From Saccharopolyspora antimicrobica (GTDB taxonomy: Bacteria; Actinomycetota; Actinomycetes; Mycobacteriales; Pseudonocardiaceae), in the NCBI RefSeq assembly GCF_003635025.1, contig NZ_RBXX01000001.1:1-64000 (forward strand): a stretch of 64,000 nucleotides of DNA, read 5' to 3'. Within the stretch, counting starts at the first letter, position 1; the number at the start of each line of letters is the position of its first letter. The notes under the pieces are model-generated. The model was not told the DNA's origin, ran no database searches, and saw only the letters and a list, made by a program, of their open reading frames with translations. Position numbers and translations under genes: made by a program. Below are positions 43,893 through 53,189 of this stretch, in pieces.

Positions 43893-44518
43893 ACCGGTGG
43901 AAGCTGGTGGTCGTCGACGATCACCCGGTGGTGCGCGACGGGCTGCGGGCGATGCTCGGCACGCAACCGGATTTCGAGGTGGTCGGCGAGGCCGCCAGCG
44001 GGGCCGAAGCGCTGGCCGTGGTGGCCGCGGTGAAGCCCGACGTGGTGCTCACCGATCTGCGGATGCCCGACCCGAGCGGCGCCGAGCTGATCCGGCTGCT
44101 GCGGGAGCGGGCCGCGACAGCGCGGGTACTGGTGCTGACCACGCACGACACCGATTCCGACGTGCTGCCCGCGATCGCGGCTGGCGCCATCGGCTACCTG
44201 CTCAAGGACACCCCGCGCGAGGAGCTGTTCCGGGCGGTGCGCGCCGCGGTGCGCGACGAGTCGGTCCTCTCGCCTCCGGTCGCCGCCAGGCTGCTCAGCA
44301 ACGTCCGCCCGGCTGCTCCCGCGAACACCGCACTGAGCGCCCGCGAGCGCGAGATCGTCGGCCTCCTCGCACGCGGCCGCACCAACCGGGAACTGGCCGC
44401 CGACCTGCACATCAGCGTGGCGACGGTGAAGACCCACCTGCTGCACGTCTACGCCAAGCTCGGCGTGCCGGACCGCGCTGCCGCGGTGGCCGCCGCATAC
44501 GAGCGGGGCCTGCTGTGA
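43889..44518 (+). CDS. NarL/FixJ-family response regulator
   Basis: The 209-residue protein has a receiver domain with the acidic pair D10 D11 and phospho-acceptor D56 (VVLTDLRMPD), Lys in LLKDTPRE, and a LuxR HTH (LSAREREIVGLLARGRTNRE, ADLHISVATVKTHLLHVYAK). It is phosphorylated by the kinase encoded just upstream. Gene targets are unknown; control of the upstream DUF418 gene is plausible by position. Confidence 0.96.
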   Translation: MNRWKLVVVDDHPVVRDGLRAMLGTQPDFEVVGEAASGAEALAVVAAVKPDVVLTDLRMPDPSGAELIRLLRERAATARVLVLTTHDTDSDVLPAIAAGAIGYLLKDTPREELFRAVRAAVRDESVLSPPVAARLLSNVRPAAPANTALSAREREIVGLLARGRTNRELAADLHISVATVKTHLLHVYAKLGVPDRAAAVAAAYERGLL

Positions 44519-44521
44519 CTG

Positions 44522-45643
44522 TCAGTCGGCGATCACCTGGTCGAGCAAGGTGGTGAACGCCTCCCGGTCGACGGTGGCCGGGTCCTGCGCCAGCCAGCTG
44601 CCGATCTCCCGGACGAACTGCCCCGGAGTCATCGGCGAGACCTGCTCGTCCTGCTCCACGGTGGTCACCTCACCGGAGCGGCTCGGGTAGATCAGCACCG
44701 CACCGCGCACCTCGACACCGGGCAGCAGGTCCTCGAATACCTCGACGCCTTCCACCAAGCGGGTCGCACCGCCGCGGAAGGGGTGCCCGTTGCGCCACAG
44801 CGTGCCTTCCTCGTCGGCCGTGTAGTGACCGGGCAGCCAGGTCTTGGACTCCACCAGCACCAGCCGCCGCCCGCACAGCACCGCGTGGTCGACGTCCTGG
44901 AAGACCGAGTCGGGCCAGGCCAGACCGTGGAACACCCGCACACCGGGAAGCCGGGTGAGGTACTTGGCGCACAGCTCGGCGGTCAGCTGCTGTGCGCGCT
45001 CCTCCGGATCGGTGCTGCCACGCAGCCCGTAGATCTTGCTGCTGTCGTACTCCGCCGCGAACGACCGGTCGGCCCGGTGCGCGCGAATGTGCCTGCGCAG
45101 CAGCACGAGGATCACCGCGCCGGCAGCCACCAGCAGCGCCAGCCAGCCGGCCAGCAGCGCCGCGGTCAGCTCGACGGCCAGTCCGGCCAGCAGCAGCAAC
45201 GACCAGCCGCCGACCAGCGCGAGAGTGGGGGCGCGTTCCGGGCCGGTCATCGGCAGGTAGCGGATGCGCGCGTCCGGGTCGATGCCGTCCCACCACGCGA
45301 TGTCGTCCAGGCGCAGCCGGGGCAACCGCGGCACGTAGTTCGGGTCGTCGCCGAAGTTCCGGCGGCGACGGCGCGCGGCCGACTGCGAGCGGCTCGGCTG
45401 CTGCTCCTGCTCGCCGCCGCCGTCGTAGTGGGCGCGGCGCACCGGGTCGTTGAGGGTTTCGTAAGCCTCCTGCAGGAGCCGGAACGTTCCCGCCGTGCCA
45501 CCGACATCGGGGTGCATGGTGCGGGCCAGCGTCCGGTAGGCGGACTTGATCTCGGAGGCGGTCGCATCGCGATGCACGCCGAGCAGCTCGTAATAGTCGA
45601 CCCCGCGCACGGTCCTCCCCGCCTCCCACTGCTGCGCGGCCAT
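44522..45643 (-). CDS. J-domain / membrane / NERD-like nuclease-related protein
   Basis: The 373-residue protein combines an N-terminal DnaJ J-domain ([20 protein letters not shown] with HPD), two adjacent hydrophobic segments around 145-190 ([40 protein letters not shown]) and a C-terminal NERD-like domain ([48 protein letters not shown]) with Asp and ExK as in PD-(D/E)xK nucleases. The start is ATG 45643, or GTG 45610 which sits just after GGGGAGG. A J-domain tied to a nuclease-like domain at the membrane is unusual. The partner DnaK is not encoded nearby. Confidence 0.75.
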   Translation of the reverse strand: MAAQQWEAGRTVRGVDYYELLGVHRDATASEIKSAYRTLARTMHPDVGGTAGTFRLLQEAYETLNDPVRRAHYDGGGEQEQQPSRSQSAARRRRRNFGDDPNYVPRLPRLRLDDIAWWDGIDPDARIRYLPMTGPERAPTLALVGGWSLLLLAGLAVELTAALLAGWLALLVAAGAVILVLLRRHIRAHRADRSFAAEYDSSKIYGLRGSTDPEERAQQLTAELCAKYLTRLPGVRVFHGLAWPDSVFQDVDHAVLCGRRLVLVESKTWLPGHYTADEEGTLWRNGHPFRGGATRLVEGVEVFEDLLPGVEVRGAVLIYPSRSGEVTTVEQDEQVSPMTPGQFVREIGSWLAQDPATVDREAFTTLLDQVIAD

Positions 45644-45753
45644 GATAGGGCTTGCGCCGCGGACAAGATCAACCGCGTGGTCTGTTTCGTCGGCTTCGCA
45701 CGCGCCCGACGATCACGGTGCCCGCAGCGGGCGCCGACCGCACCCCGAACGCG

Positions 45754-45783
45754 AAAAAACCCGCTGACCTTCGGGTCAGCGGG
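45754..45783 (-). terminator. strong intrinsic terminator ending the minus-strand RNA
   Basis: On the minus strand, CCCGCTGACC-CGAA-GGTCAGCGGG (45783-45760) is followed by six T (45759-45754). This is one of the few textbook terminators with a U-tract in the window. It ends the structured RNA that begins near 45994 and lies 111 bases before the J-domain gene. Confidence 0.92.
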
Positions 45784-45994
45784 CTCTTCCACGCGGGCGG
45801 CCGAGACGGCTGGGCCGTCCCTCCCTTTTGACCGCCCGGAACAGCCGGGCGCGGTTCTCGGTGGCGCCTCGAACCGGCTCGGCTAGCTGAGCGGTGCAAC
45901 GCCGGGTCCGAGAACCGGAGCGGGAGGGATCTCCGGCCGACTCGCCCGACACCGCCAAGTCCGTCGTCGGCGGGCGAAACGCCCACCGGTGCCG
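45760..45994 (-). ncRNA. candidate structured RNA, about 235 nt, family not recognised
   Basis: The 408-base gap 45644-46051 has no convincing gene but rich pairing on the minus strand. It has a hairpin at 45969-45976/45980-45987 (8 bp), a long-range stem GGGAGGGA/TCCCTCCC (45922-45929 with 45818-45825), an enclosed 10-bp stem 45852-45861/45908-45917 (CGGTTCTCGG/CCGAGAACCG), and a 7-bp hairpin 45833-45851. It ends in the intrinsic terminator, and a TAAGGT -10 hexamer sits at 46006-46001. It could be a free small RNA or a riboswitch-like leader of the J-domain gene. RNase P, tmRNA and SRP consensus sequences are absent. Confidence 0.55.
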
Positions 45995-46000
45995 AACCCC

Positions 46001-46006
46001 ACCTTA
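46001..46006 (-). promoter_or_regulatory. putative -10 element TAAGGT
   Basis: On the minus strand CCGCTAAGGTGGGG gives TAAGGT, a common actinomycete housekeeping -10, placing the RNA start near 45994. No good -35 is visible at the normal spacing. Confidence 0.4.
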
Positions 46007-46051
46007 GCGGATACCGGGCCCGCACGGGGCGGACGTGACCAACAGCTCCTC

Positions 46052-46447
46052 TCACACGTCCGGACCGGAAGCCTCCATCACCGGGCGCACTTCCACCGCG
46101 GCGAACCGCGCGTCGGGGATCCGGGCGGCGATCTCGCTCGCCCGCTCCGGGCTGTCGCAGTCGACCACGATGTAGCCGGCCAGCTGCTCCTTGGTCTCGA
46201 TGAACGGGCCGTCGGTCGCCGCGAGCACGCCGTCGCGGACCCGGACCGTCCTGGAGGTGAGCGGATCGGCCAGCGCCTCGCCGCCGACGAACTCGCCCGA
46301 CTCGACGATCTCCTGGTGCATCGCCTCGGCCTGCCGGGTCAGCTCGGCGCGCTCCTCCTCCGGCAGCGCGAGGAAGTCCGGGTCCCGCAGGAACATCGGG
46401 TGCTCCCAGCTCTCCGGGTTGCTGTAGATCAGCAGCAGGTACTTCAC
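46052..46447 (-). CDS. DGPF/YCII-domain protein
   Basis: The 131-residue protein begins MKYLLLIYSNPESW and carries the DGPF motif (ATDGPFIETKEQLAGYIVVD) and EVRPVM at the end, the standard DGPF/YCII family. Proteins of this family are encoded next to ECF42-type sigma factors and may act as their sensors or partners. Here the sigma gene is two genes upstream on the same strand, separated by a VOC protein. Confidence 0.93.
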   Translation of the reverse strand: MKYLLLIYSNPESWEHPMFLRDPDFLALPEEERAELTRQAEAMHQEIVESGEFVGGEALADPLTSRTVRVRDGVLAATDGPFIETKEQLAGYIVVDCDSPERASEIAARIPDARFAAVEVRPVMEASGPDV

Positions 46448-46466
46448 CGTCGGCTCCTCACTCCGG

Positions 46467-46844
46467 TCACTCGCTGCCCGCGAGGCCGATCAGGTTCCCC
46501 TCCGGGTCGGTGAACTGCCCGACCACGAAGTCGCCGTCAGGTGCCTTCACCGGCCCCAGCACGCGCTTTCCGCCGAGGCTCTCCGCCTTCGCCAGCGCCT
46601 CCTCGACCTTCGGCACGCCGATGTAGACGAGCACCTCGTTCTCGTGGTCCGCGCCACCGCCGACGCCGCCGTTGATGCCGCCGGTGGTGCTGCCGTCGAC
46701 GAACCCGTACTGGCCCGGCGCGGACACCTCCTCGCTCAGCGCGTCACCCACGTGGAACTGCCAGCCGAACAGCTCGCCGTAGTAGTCGTGAAGCTTCCTC
46801 GGGTCCTTCCCGATGATCTCGAAGTGCACCACGGGGCTTCCCAT
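46467..46844 (-). CDS. VOC-superfamily (glyoxalase-like) protein
   Basis: The 125-residue protein has a VOC fold with halves VVHFEIIGKDPRKLHDYYGE, LFGWQFHVG and VLVYIGVPKVEEALAKAESL, FTDPEGNLIGL. The metal-site residues His and Glu/Gln are partly visible (HFEI). Such proteins bind metal and small molecules or act as glyoxalases, dioxygenases or resistance proteins. Start ATG 46844 after GGAGGGGAG. It lies in one operon with the DGPF and sigma genes. Confidence 0.9.
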   Translation of the reverse strand: MGSPVVHFEIIGKDPRKLHDYYGELFGWQFHVGDALSEEVSAPGQYGFVDGSTTGGINGGVGGGADHENEVLVYIGVPKVEEALAKAESLGGKRVLGPVKAPDGDFVVGQFTDPEGNLIGLAGSE

Positions 46845-46979
46845 GACCGCTCCCCTCCGCACCGTCGACCGGTGCTGACCGGGCGCCCGTCCGGCGCCTC
46901 TCGACCATAGGTCGGAGCCGCCGGGCGGGCTTCGACATCGGCGCACGGGCGAATTCGCAGCGGCAGCTCCGCGGTCGCG

Positions 46980-48236
<1,257 letters not shown>

Positions 48237-48262
48237 ATCTCCTACTCGGGTCGCGTGCGGAA

Positions 48263-48290
48263 CCCGGCGGCCGGACCGAAGGCCGCCGGG
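48263..48290 (-). terminator. hairpin terminator after the ALDH gene
   Basis: CCCGGCGGCC (48263-48272) pairs with GGCCGCCGGG (48281-48290) over an 8-base loop, 33 bases past the stop of the aldehyde dehydrogenase gene on the minus strand. It separates that operon from the sigma-factor gene. Confidence 0.75.
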
Positions 48291-48322
48291 GACGCCCACA
48301 TTCGACCACGTGGCGCCCAGCG

Positions 48323-49819
48323 CTACTGGGTGCCGCCGAAGTGCGGCAGGCCGCCCTCGGCAATCCAGGCGTGCACGATGCGCTGGTCGGTGTAGAAGTC
48401 GATGCTCCGGGTGCCGCCCTCGTGGCCGACGCCGCTGGCCTTGATGCCGCCGAAGGGCGTGCGCAGGTCGCGGATGTTGTGCGAGTTCAGCCAGAGCATG
48501 CCGGACTCGACCTGGTTGGCCACCCGCAGACCGCGCTTGAGGTCGTTGGTCCAGACGTAGGCCGCCAGGCCGTACTTGGTGTCGTTGGCCAGCCGGATCG
48601 CCTCGGCCTCGTCGTCGAACGGCGTCACCGCCACCACCGGGCCGAACACCTCCTCGCGGAACAGGGTGTGCTCCGGGGTGACGTCGGCGAAAACGGTCGG
48701 CTCCAGGAAGTTGCCCTCCGGCAGGTGCGCAGGCCGCTTGCCGCCGGTCACCAGCCGCGCGCCCTCGGCCTTGGCCTTCTCCACGTGCCCGATGACCTTC
48801 TCGAAGTGCTCCGGGTGGATCAGGCAGCCCAGCTCGGTGCCGCGGTCGGCGGGCAGCCCGACCTGGAAGCGCTCGGCGCGCTCCCCGAGCCGCCGCACGA
48901 AGTCGTCGTAGATGCTGCGGTGCACCAGCACCCGCGAACCCGCCGTGCAGCGCTCGCCGTTGAGCGAGAACACGCCGAAGATCGCGCTGTCCAGCGCCGC
49001 GTCGAGGTCGGCGTCCGCGAAGATGATGTTCGGCGACTTGCCGCCCAGCTCCATCGACAGGCCCTTCAGGCCGTCGGCGGCGTTGCGCATGATCACCTTG
49101 CCGGTGGTGGTCTCGCCGGTGAACGACAGCACCGGCACGTCCGGGTGGCGGACCAGCGCGTCGCCGGCCTCCTCGCCGATGCCGTGCACGATGTTGAACA
49201 CCCCGGCGGGCACGCCCGCTTCTTCGAAGATCTCCGGCAGCACGCTCACCGACAGCGGCGACCACTCGGCCGGCTTGAGCACCACGGTGCACCCGGAGGC
49301 CAGCGCCGGGGCCAGCTTCCAGCTCTCCAGCATGAACGGGGTGTTCCACGGCGTGATCAGCCCGGCCACGCCCTTGGGCTTGCGCACCACGTAGTTGAGC
49401 TGGACGTCGGCGACCCGGTAGGCCTCCTCGGTCTGCACCACGATCAGGTCGGCGAAGAACCGGAAGTTCTCGGCCGCGCGCTTGGCCTGCTGCTCGACCT
49501 GCGCGATCGGCAGCCCGGTGTCGAAGGACTCCCACTGCGCGATCCGCTCGCCGCGCGCCTCGATGCCGTCGGCGATGCGGTTGAGCACGTTCGCGCGAGC
49601 GCGGTTGCGCATGTCGGCCCACCCGCTGTCCCGGAACGCCGCCGCGGCCGCCGCGACCGCCCGGTCGACGTCGGCGGCCTGACCGGCGGCGGCGCGGGTG
49701 TACTCGGTGTTGGTCGCGGGCTCCAGCACCCCGAAGGTCTGCCCACCGGCGCTGGGCACCAGCTCACCGCCGATGTAGTGGGTGATCAGCTCGGGAACGC
49801 CGTCCGGCACGTTGCTCAT
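48323..49819 (-). CDS. hpaE: 5-carboxymethyl-2-hydroxymuconate semialdehyde dehydrogenase-type ALDH
   Basis: The 498-residue aldehyde dehydrogenase has NAD-site motifs (TPWNTPFMLESWKLAPALAS, LSFTGETTTGK), the catalytic Glu (MELGGKSPN) and the catalytic Cys in GERCTAGSR near residue 291. GGIKASGVGHEGG near the end is typical of aromatic semialdehyde members. In the homoprotocatechuate meta pathway it oxidises the ring-cleavage product made by the dioxygenase at 53190. Start ATG 49819 with GGAGG 8 bases before. The hpaE name rests mainly on cluster context. Confidence 0.85.
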   Translation of the reverse strand: MSNVPDGVPELITHYIGGELVPSAGGQTFGVLEPATNTEYTRAAAGQAADVDRAVAAAAAAFRDSGWADMRNRARANVLNRIADGIEARGERIAQWESFDTGLPIAQVEQQAKRAAENFRFFADLIVVQTEEAYRVADVQLNYVVRKPKGVAGLITPWNTPFMLESWKLAPALASGCTVVLKPAEWSPLSVSVLPEIFEEAGVPAGVFNIVHGIGEEAGDALVRHPDVPVLSFTGETTTGKVIMRNAADGLKGLSMELGGKSPNIIFADADLDAALDSAIFGVFSLNGERCTAGSRVLVHRSIYDDFVRRLGERAERFQVGLPADRGTELGCLIHPEHFEKVIGHVEKAKAEGARLVTGGKRPAHLPEGNFLEPTVFADVTPEHTLFREEVFGPVVAVTPFDDEAEAIRLANDTKYGLAAYVWTNDLKRGLRVANQVESGMLWLNSHNIRDLRTPFGGIKASGVGHEGGTRSIDFYTDQRIVHAWIAEGGLPHFGGTQ

Positions 49820-49853
49820 CTGGGGGTCCTCCACGTCGTCAGGTGCGCGGGAC

Positions 49854-49896
49854 GCGACCCGGTGGAGATCGGGCGCGCGATCTCCACCGGAATCGC
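49854..49896. repeat. GC-shifted relative of the 44-bp palindromic element (copy F)
   Basis: Arm GCGACCCGGTGGAGATC (49854-49870), core GGGCGCGC, arm GATCTCCACCGGAATCGC (49879-49896). The inner 12 bp of the arms (CCGGTGGAGATC) are perfect inverted repeats and the core is again 8 bp. The right arm differs from the family arm almost only by transitions (GCGATTCCGGTGGAGATC against GCGATTTCAATGGAAATC). It lies between the ALDH and DapA-like genes within the minus-strand operon. Confidence 0.65.
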
Positions 49897-49902
49897 GAGT
49901 CT

Positions 49903-50820
49903 TCAACTGGGGATGAGGTCGCCGCCCTCGGCCAGCAGCGGTTCGATCCGGTTGCGGCCGTCGGCGGTGAGCGGGATCAGCGGCGGGCGGACGTGGTCGC
50001 TGGCGATCAGGCCGCGGTCGGCCAGCACCGCCTTGACCGCCGCCGGGTTGGTCTCGGTGAACACCAGCTCGACCAGCGGGTGCAGCCGGTAGTGCAGGTC
50101 GATGGCCTCGTCCACCCTGCCGTCGGCGTAGGCCTGGTACATGTCGGCGACCGCCTTCGGCGCCAGGTTGGCGACCGCGCTGACGAACCCGATGCCGCCG
50201 ATGGCCAGCAGCGGCAGGCACAGCAGCTCGATGCCCGACCACATCAGGAAGTCCTTGCCGCAGGCCTTGAGCACGTGCGAGAAGTGCTCGAAGTCCTTGG
50301 TGGTCTCCTTGATGCCGACGATGTTGTCGTGCGCGAGCCGCAGCCTGGCCACCGTGGCGGGATCGACGCTGACCGCGGTGCGGCTGGGCACGTTGTAGAT
50401 CGCGATCGGCAGGTCCGGGTACTCCGCGGCGACGGTCGAGTACCAGGTGAACAGCGCTTCCTGGGTGGGACGGGCGTAGTAGGGCGTGATCACCAGCGCG
50501 ATGTCGGCGCCGAGGTCGCGGGCGTACCCGGTCAGCTCCAGCGTCTCGTCGAGCTTGGCCGATCCGGTGCCGGGCAGGAACGGCACCTGGTCGGCGGTCT
50601 CCGCGGCGACGATCTCCAGCGAGCGCTTGCGCTCGGCGAGCGTCTGCGCGCTGGGCTCGCCGGTGGATCCGCCGCTGGAGATGCCGTGCGAACCGTTGGC
50701 CAGCTGCCAGCGGACCAGGTTGCGCAGGCCCGCCTCGTCCAGCTCGCCGTCGGCGGTGAACGGTGTGACGACCGGCGCGATCGAGCCCCTGACCTGCGAC
50801 GGGTCGGCGCGGAACTTCAT
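49903..50820 (-). CDS. DapA-family aldolase/lyase (dihydrodipicolinate synthase-like)
   Basis: The 305-residue TIM-barrel enzyme has the class I Schiff-base Lys171 (VGIKETTKD), the proton-relay Tyr142 (IAIYNVP), and the pyruvate/keto-acid binding GSTGEPS. It cleaves or forms 2-oxo-acid carbon bonds. In this cluster it could take the place of HpaI, splitting 2,4-dihydroxyhept-2-ene-dioate to pyruvate and succinic semialdehyde, or act on another 2-oxo acid. The family assignment is firm; the step is inferred. Its start overlaps the stop of the GntR gene (ATGA). Confidence 0.85.
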   Translation of the reverse strand: MKFRADPSQVRGSIAPVVTPFTADGELDEAGLRNLVRWQLANGSHGISSGGSTGEPSAQTLAERKRSLEIVAAETADQVPFLPGTGSAKLDETLELTGYARDLGADIALVITPYYARPTQEALFTWYSTVAAEYPDLPIAIYNVPSRTAVSVDPATVARLRLAHDNIVGIKETTKDFEHFSHVLKACGKDFLMWSGIELLCLPLLAIGGIGFVSAVANLAPKAVADMYQAYADGRVDEAIDLHYRLHPLVELVFTETNPAAVKAVLADRGLIASDHVRPPLIPLTADGRNRIEPLLAEGGDLIPS

Positions 50821-51503
50821 GACTTCTCCCCTTCCTCGGCGGACCGCAGCGCGGCCACGGCGGCGCGGGCGGTGCGCAGCGTGTGCTCCCGCGCGAAGTT
50901 CTCCACGATCGACTCCGCCGCCCCGCAGGAGACCAGCTGCAGCAGTGCCTCGTGCTCGGCGTAGGACTCGGTGTAGCGGGCCGGCACCAGCGCGAAGCTG
51001 GAGCGGCGGATCAGATCCAGCCGCGACCACTCCCGCTCCAGCAGGCCCAGCAGGTGCGCGTTCGCGCTGGCCCCGCACAGCGTGCGGTGGAACTCCCGGT
51101 TGAGCTCGGTGTAGGCGCGGGCGTCGCCCTGCTCGGCCTTGCGCTTGAGCTCCTGGTTGAGTTCCCGCGCCCGGTCCAGCTCCGCCGCGCTGATCCGCGC
51201 GGCACCCGATGCGGTGGCGAAACCTTCCAGCAGCGCAAGCGTTTCCATGCTGCTGAGGTACTGGCCCGGGTCGATCGAGGCGACCTGGGCGCCCACGTTG
51301 CGCTGGTAGTCGACGTAGCCCTCGGCTTCCAGGCGGCGGACGGCCTCCCGCACCGGGACCACGCTCATGTCCAGCTCGCGCGCGATCTGCTCCAGCACCA
51401 GCCGCTCGCCCGGCACGAGGCTGCGCGCCACGATCCGCTCGCGGAGGTGCTGGTAGGCGATCTCGGACTTGGAGCTCGCCGCCCCGTCCTGCGCTGCCGT
51501 CAC
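50817..51503 (-). CDS. GntR-family regulator (FadR/FCD type)
   Basis: The 228-residue protein has a GntR HTH at about 12-80 (HLRERIVARSLVPGERLVLE, VVPVREAVRRLEAEGYVDY) and an FCD helical ligand domain (LALLEGFATASGAARISAAE, ELNREFHRTLCGASANAHLL, HEALLQLV). It is encoded inside the catabolic operon, coupled on both sides by 4-base overlaps (GTGA and ATGA). FCD proteins usually bind small carboxylates. The repeated ATACGAT sites at 52962-53175 in the divergent promoter region are its probable operators. Confidence 0.92.
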   Translation of the reverse strand: MTAAQDGAASSKSEIAYQHLRERIVARSLVPGERLVLEQIARELDMSVVPVREAVRRLEAEGYVDYQRNVGAQVASIDPGQYLSSMETLALLEGFATASGAARISAAELDRARELNQELKRKAEQGDARAYTELNREFHRTLCGASANAHLLGLLEREWSRLDLIRRSSFALVPARYTESYAEHEALLQLVSCGAAESIVENFAREHTLRTARAAVAALRSAEEGEKS

Positions 51504-52948
51504 TCCTCGCCACCCCGCCACTGCTCGTACCGCTGCTTCCACTCGCCGCTGAGCGGGTACAGGCCTTCGACCCGGTGCCCGGCGTCGACCTGCTGGTAGA
51601 TGAACCGCTCCTGGCGCTCCTGCTCGACGGCGTCGGCGGCGACCTCGTCGGCCAGCCCCGGCGGGATGACCACCACGCCGTCGTCGTCGCCGACGAGCAC
51701 GTCACCGGGCTCGACCAGCGCGCCGCCGCAGGCCACCGCCACGTTGTCCTCCCACGGCACGTGCCGGTTGCCGAGGACCGCGGCGTGCTGCGTGGCGGCG
51801 TAGGTCGGGATGTCGAGGTCGGCGAAGGAGCCGCTGTCGCGCACTCCGCCGTCGGTCACGATCCCGGTCCCGCCGGCCCGCTGGACGCGCAGCGCGAGGA
51901 TGTCGCCGATCGTGCCGGCGTGGGCGTCGCCGCGGGCGTCGATGACGAGCACTTCGCCGGGCCGGATCGAGTCGATGGTGGACTTCTGCGCGTTGTAACC
52001 GCCGCCGCGCTTGGCGAAGACGTCCTCGCGCAGCGGCAGGTAGCGCAGCGTGTGCGCACGGCCGAGCAGCCGGGAACCGGGCTTGGCCGGCCGGACGGAT
52101 TCGATGAAGGCGTGGTGGATCCCGCGCTTGCGCAGCTGCGCGGAGAGCGTCGCGGTGGCGGCGCTGCGCAGGTTCCGCTCGGTCTCCTCCAGGAGGCCCA
52201 ACCCGCTGGGCTTGCCGAAGGCGTCCTCGCGGTCCTTTTCGGACAGCGCGGGCAGCGCGCCTGGGCCGCTCATGGGTTCCTCCGCCTCGGCGATGGTGGT
52301 GCGCAGCCTGCCGCTCTCGCCCACCTCGACCTCCACGACGTCGCCGGGCTGCACGATGGGCGGTGCGGCCGGGGTGCCGGTGAGGATGATGTCGCCGGGT
52401 TCCAGGGTCAGCGAGCGCGACAGGTCCGCGATCAGGTGCTCGAAGTCGAACAGCAGGTTGCCGGAGTTGTCGTCCTGGACGAGCTCTCCGTTGACCCACA
52501 ACCGGATCCGCAGGTCCTTCAGGTCCACTTCGGACGGATCGAGGACGGCGGGGCCGACCGGGGTGTAGCCGTCGGTGCCCTTGCTGCGCACGTTCGAGCC
52601 GCGATCCGCGTAGCGCAGGTCGTAGCAGCCGATGTCGTTGGCCGCCGCGATGCCGCCGATGTGCTCGGCCGCGGACTCCACCGGGACGTTGCGGGCCCGC
52701 TTGCCGATGATGACGGCGATCTCGCCCTCCACGCCCAGCGCCTCCGCGCCGCGCGGCCGGACCGCCTGCTGCCCGTCGGCGGCCAGCGAGGACGGCGGCT
52801 TGAGGAAGTAGGAGGGTTCGCGGGGCGTCCGGCCACGCTCCTGCGCCCGGCTGCGGTAGTTGAGGTGCACCGCGATGATCTTGCTGGGCGAGAGCCCGAG
52901 GGGGTGCGGCACCGGTTGCCTCCCATCGCGTTCGACTGGCCAGATCAT
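51500..52948 (-). CDS. fusion of FAH-type hydrolase/decarboxylase (HpaG-like) and RraA-like aldolase
   Basis: The 482-residue protein joins two enzymes. Residues about 1-230 are an FAH fold with metal-site GVEGEIAVIIGKRA (ExE), RSKGTDGYTPVGP and LEPGDIILTGTP, as in HpaG (5-oxopent-3-ene-1,2,5-tricarboxylate decarboxylase/isomerase). Residues about 250-470 are an RraA/HMG-aldolase domain with GDILALRVQRAGGTGIVTDG followed by GVRD, the metal-binding and catalytic RD motif. Such a fusion would combine decarboxylation/isomerisation with a C-C lyase or second decarboxylation step. Start ATG 52948; TTGACAT lies 20 bases upstream, so the leader must be short. Confidence 0.85.
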   Translation of the reverse strand: MIWPVERDGRQPVPHPLGLSPSKIIAVHLNYRSRAQERGRTPREPSYFLKPPSSLAADGQQAVRPRGAEALGVEGEIAVIIGKRARNVPVESAAEHIGGIAAANDIGCYDLRYADRGSNVRSKGTDGYTPVGPAVLDPSEVDLKDLRIRLWVNGELVQDDNSGNLLFDFEHLIADLSRSLTLEPGDIILTGTPAAPPIVQPGDVVEVEVGESGRLRTTIAEAEEPMSGPGALPALSEKDREDAFGKPSGLGLLEETERNLRSAATATLSAQLRKRGIHHAFIESVRPAKPGSRLLGRAHTLRYLPLREDVFAKRGGGYNAQKSTIDSIRPGEVLVIDARGDAHAGTIGDILALRVQRAGGTGIVTDGGVRDSGSFADLDIPTYAATQHAAVLGNRHVPWEDNVAVACGGALVEPGDVLVGDDDGVVVIPPGLADEVAADAVEQERQERFIYQQVDAGHRVEGLYPLSGEWKQRYEQWRGGEE

Positions 52949-52961
52949 GGCCCCAAATCAG

Positions 52962-53175
52962 ATACGATGTCAACCACGCCCACTCGGCGACCGGCCTCTC
53001 CCGACGCAATTTCAATGGAAATCAGACGTCCAATTTCCATTGAAATTGCGCACCAGCACAGGACTTCGGCGCATCGATCAGGCGATATACGATCCCGGAC
53101 CACGTTCGCGCTGCTGGCCTATTGACCGGCGCGCAGGCGGCTGTCTAACCTGCCAGCAAGCCAATCATATACGAT
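52962..53175. promoter_or_regulatory. divergent promoter region with three ATACGAT sites
   Basis: ATACGAT occurs at 52962-52968 (after AATCAG), 53087-53093 (GCGATATACGATCC) and 53169-53175 (AATCATATACGATCATGG). The sites flank the 44-bp element copy E between the divergent fusion gene (minus) and dioxygenase gene (plus). The outer two overlap the two promoter/start regions. Three spaced copies in one divergent gap strongly suggest operators, most simply for the cluster's FCD-type GntR protein. Confidence 0.65.
53006..53049. repeat. 44-bp palindromic element, copy E
   Basis: Left arm GCAATTTCAATGGAAATC, core AGACGTCC, right arm AATTTCCATTGAAATTGC; arms match at 17 of 18 positions. It is nearly identical to copy A 28 kb away. 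It sits in the middle of the divergent homoprotocatechuate promoter region, so here it cannot act simply as a terminator at the end of an operon. Confidence 0.9.
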
Positions 53176-53189
53176 CATGGTAGGTGCGC

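Noticed and set aside
45818..45929. tRNA-like fold or RNase P/tmRNA/SRP RNA in the structured region
   Set aside because: No acceptor stem with a proper anticodon arm, and none of the conserved RNase P, tmRNA or SRP sequence blocks is present. A c-di-AMP riboswitch was also considered but its conserved core was not found.
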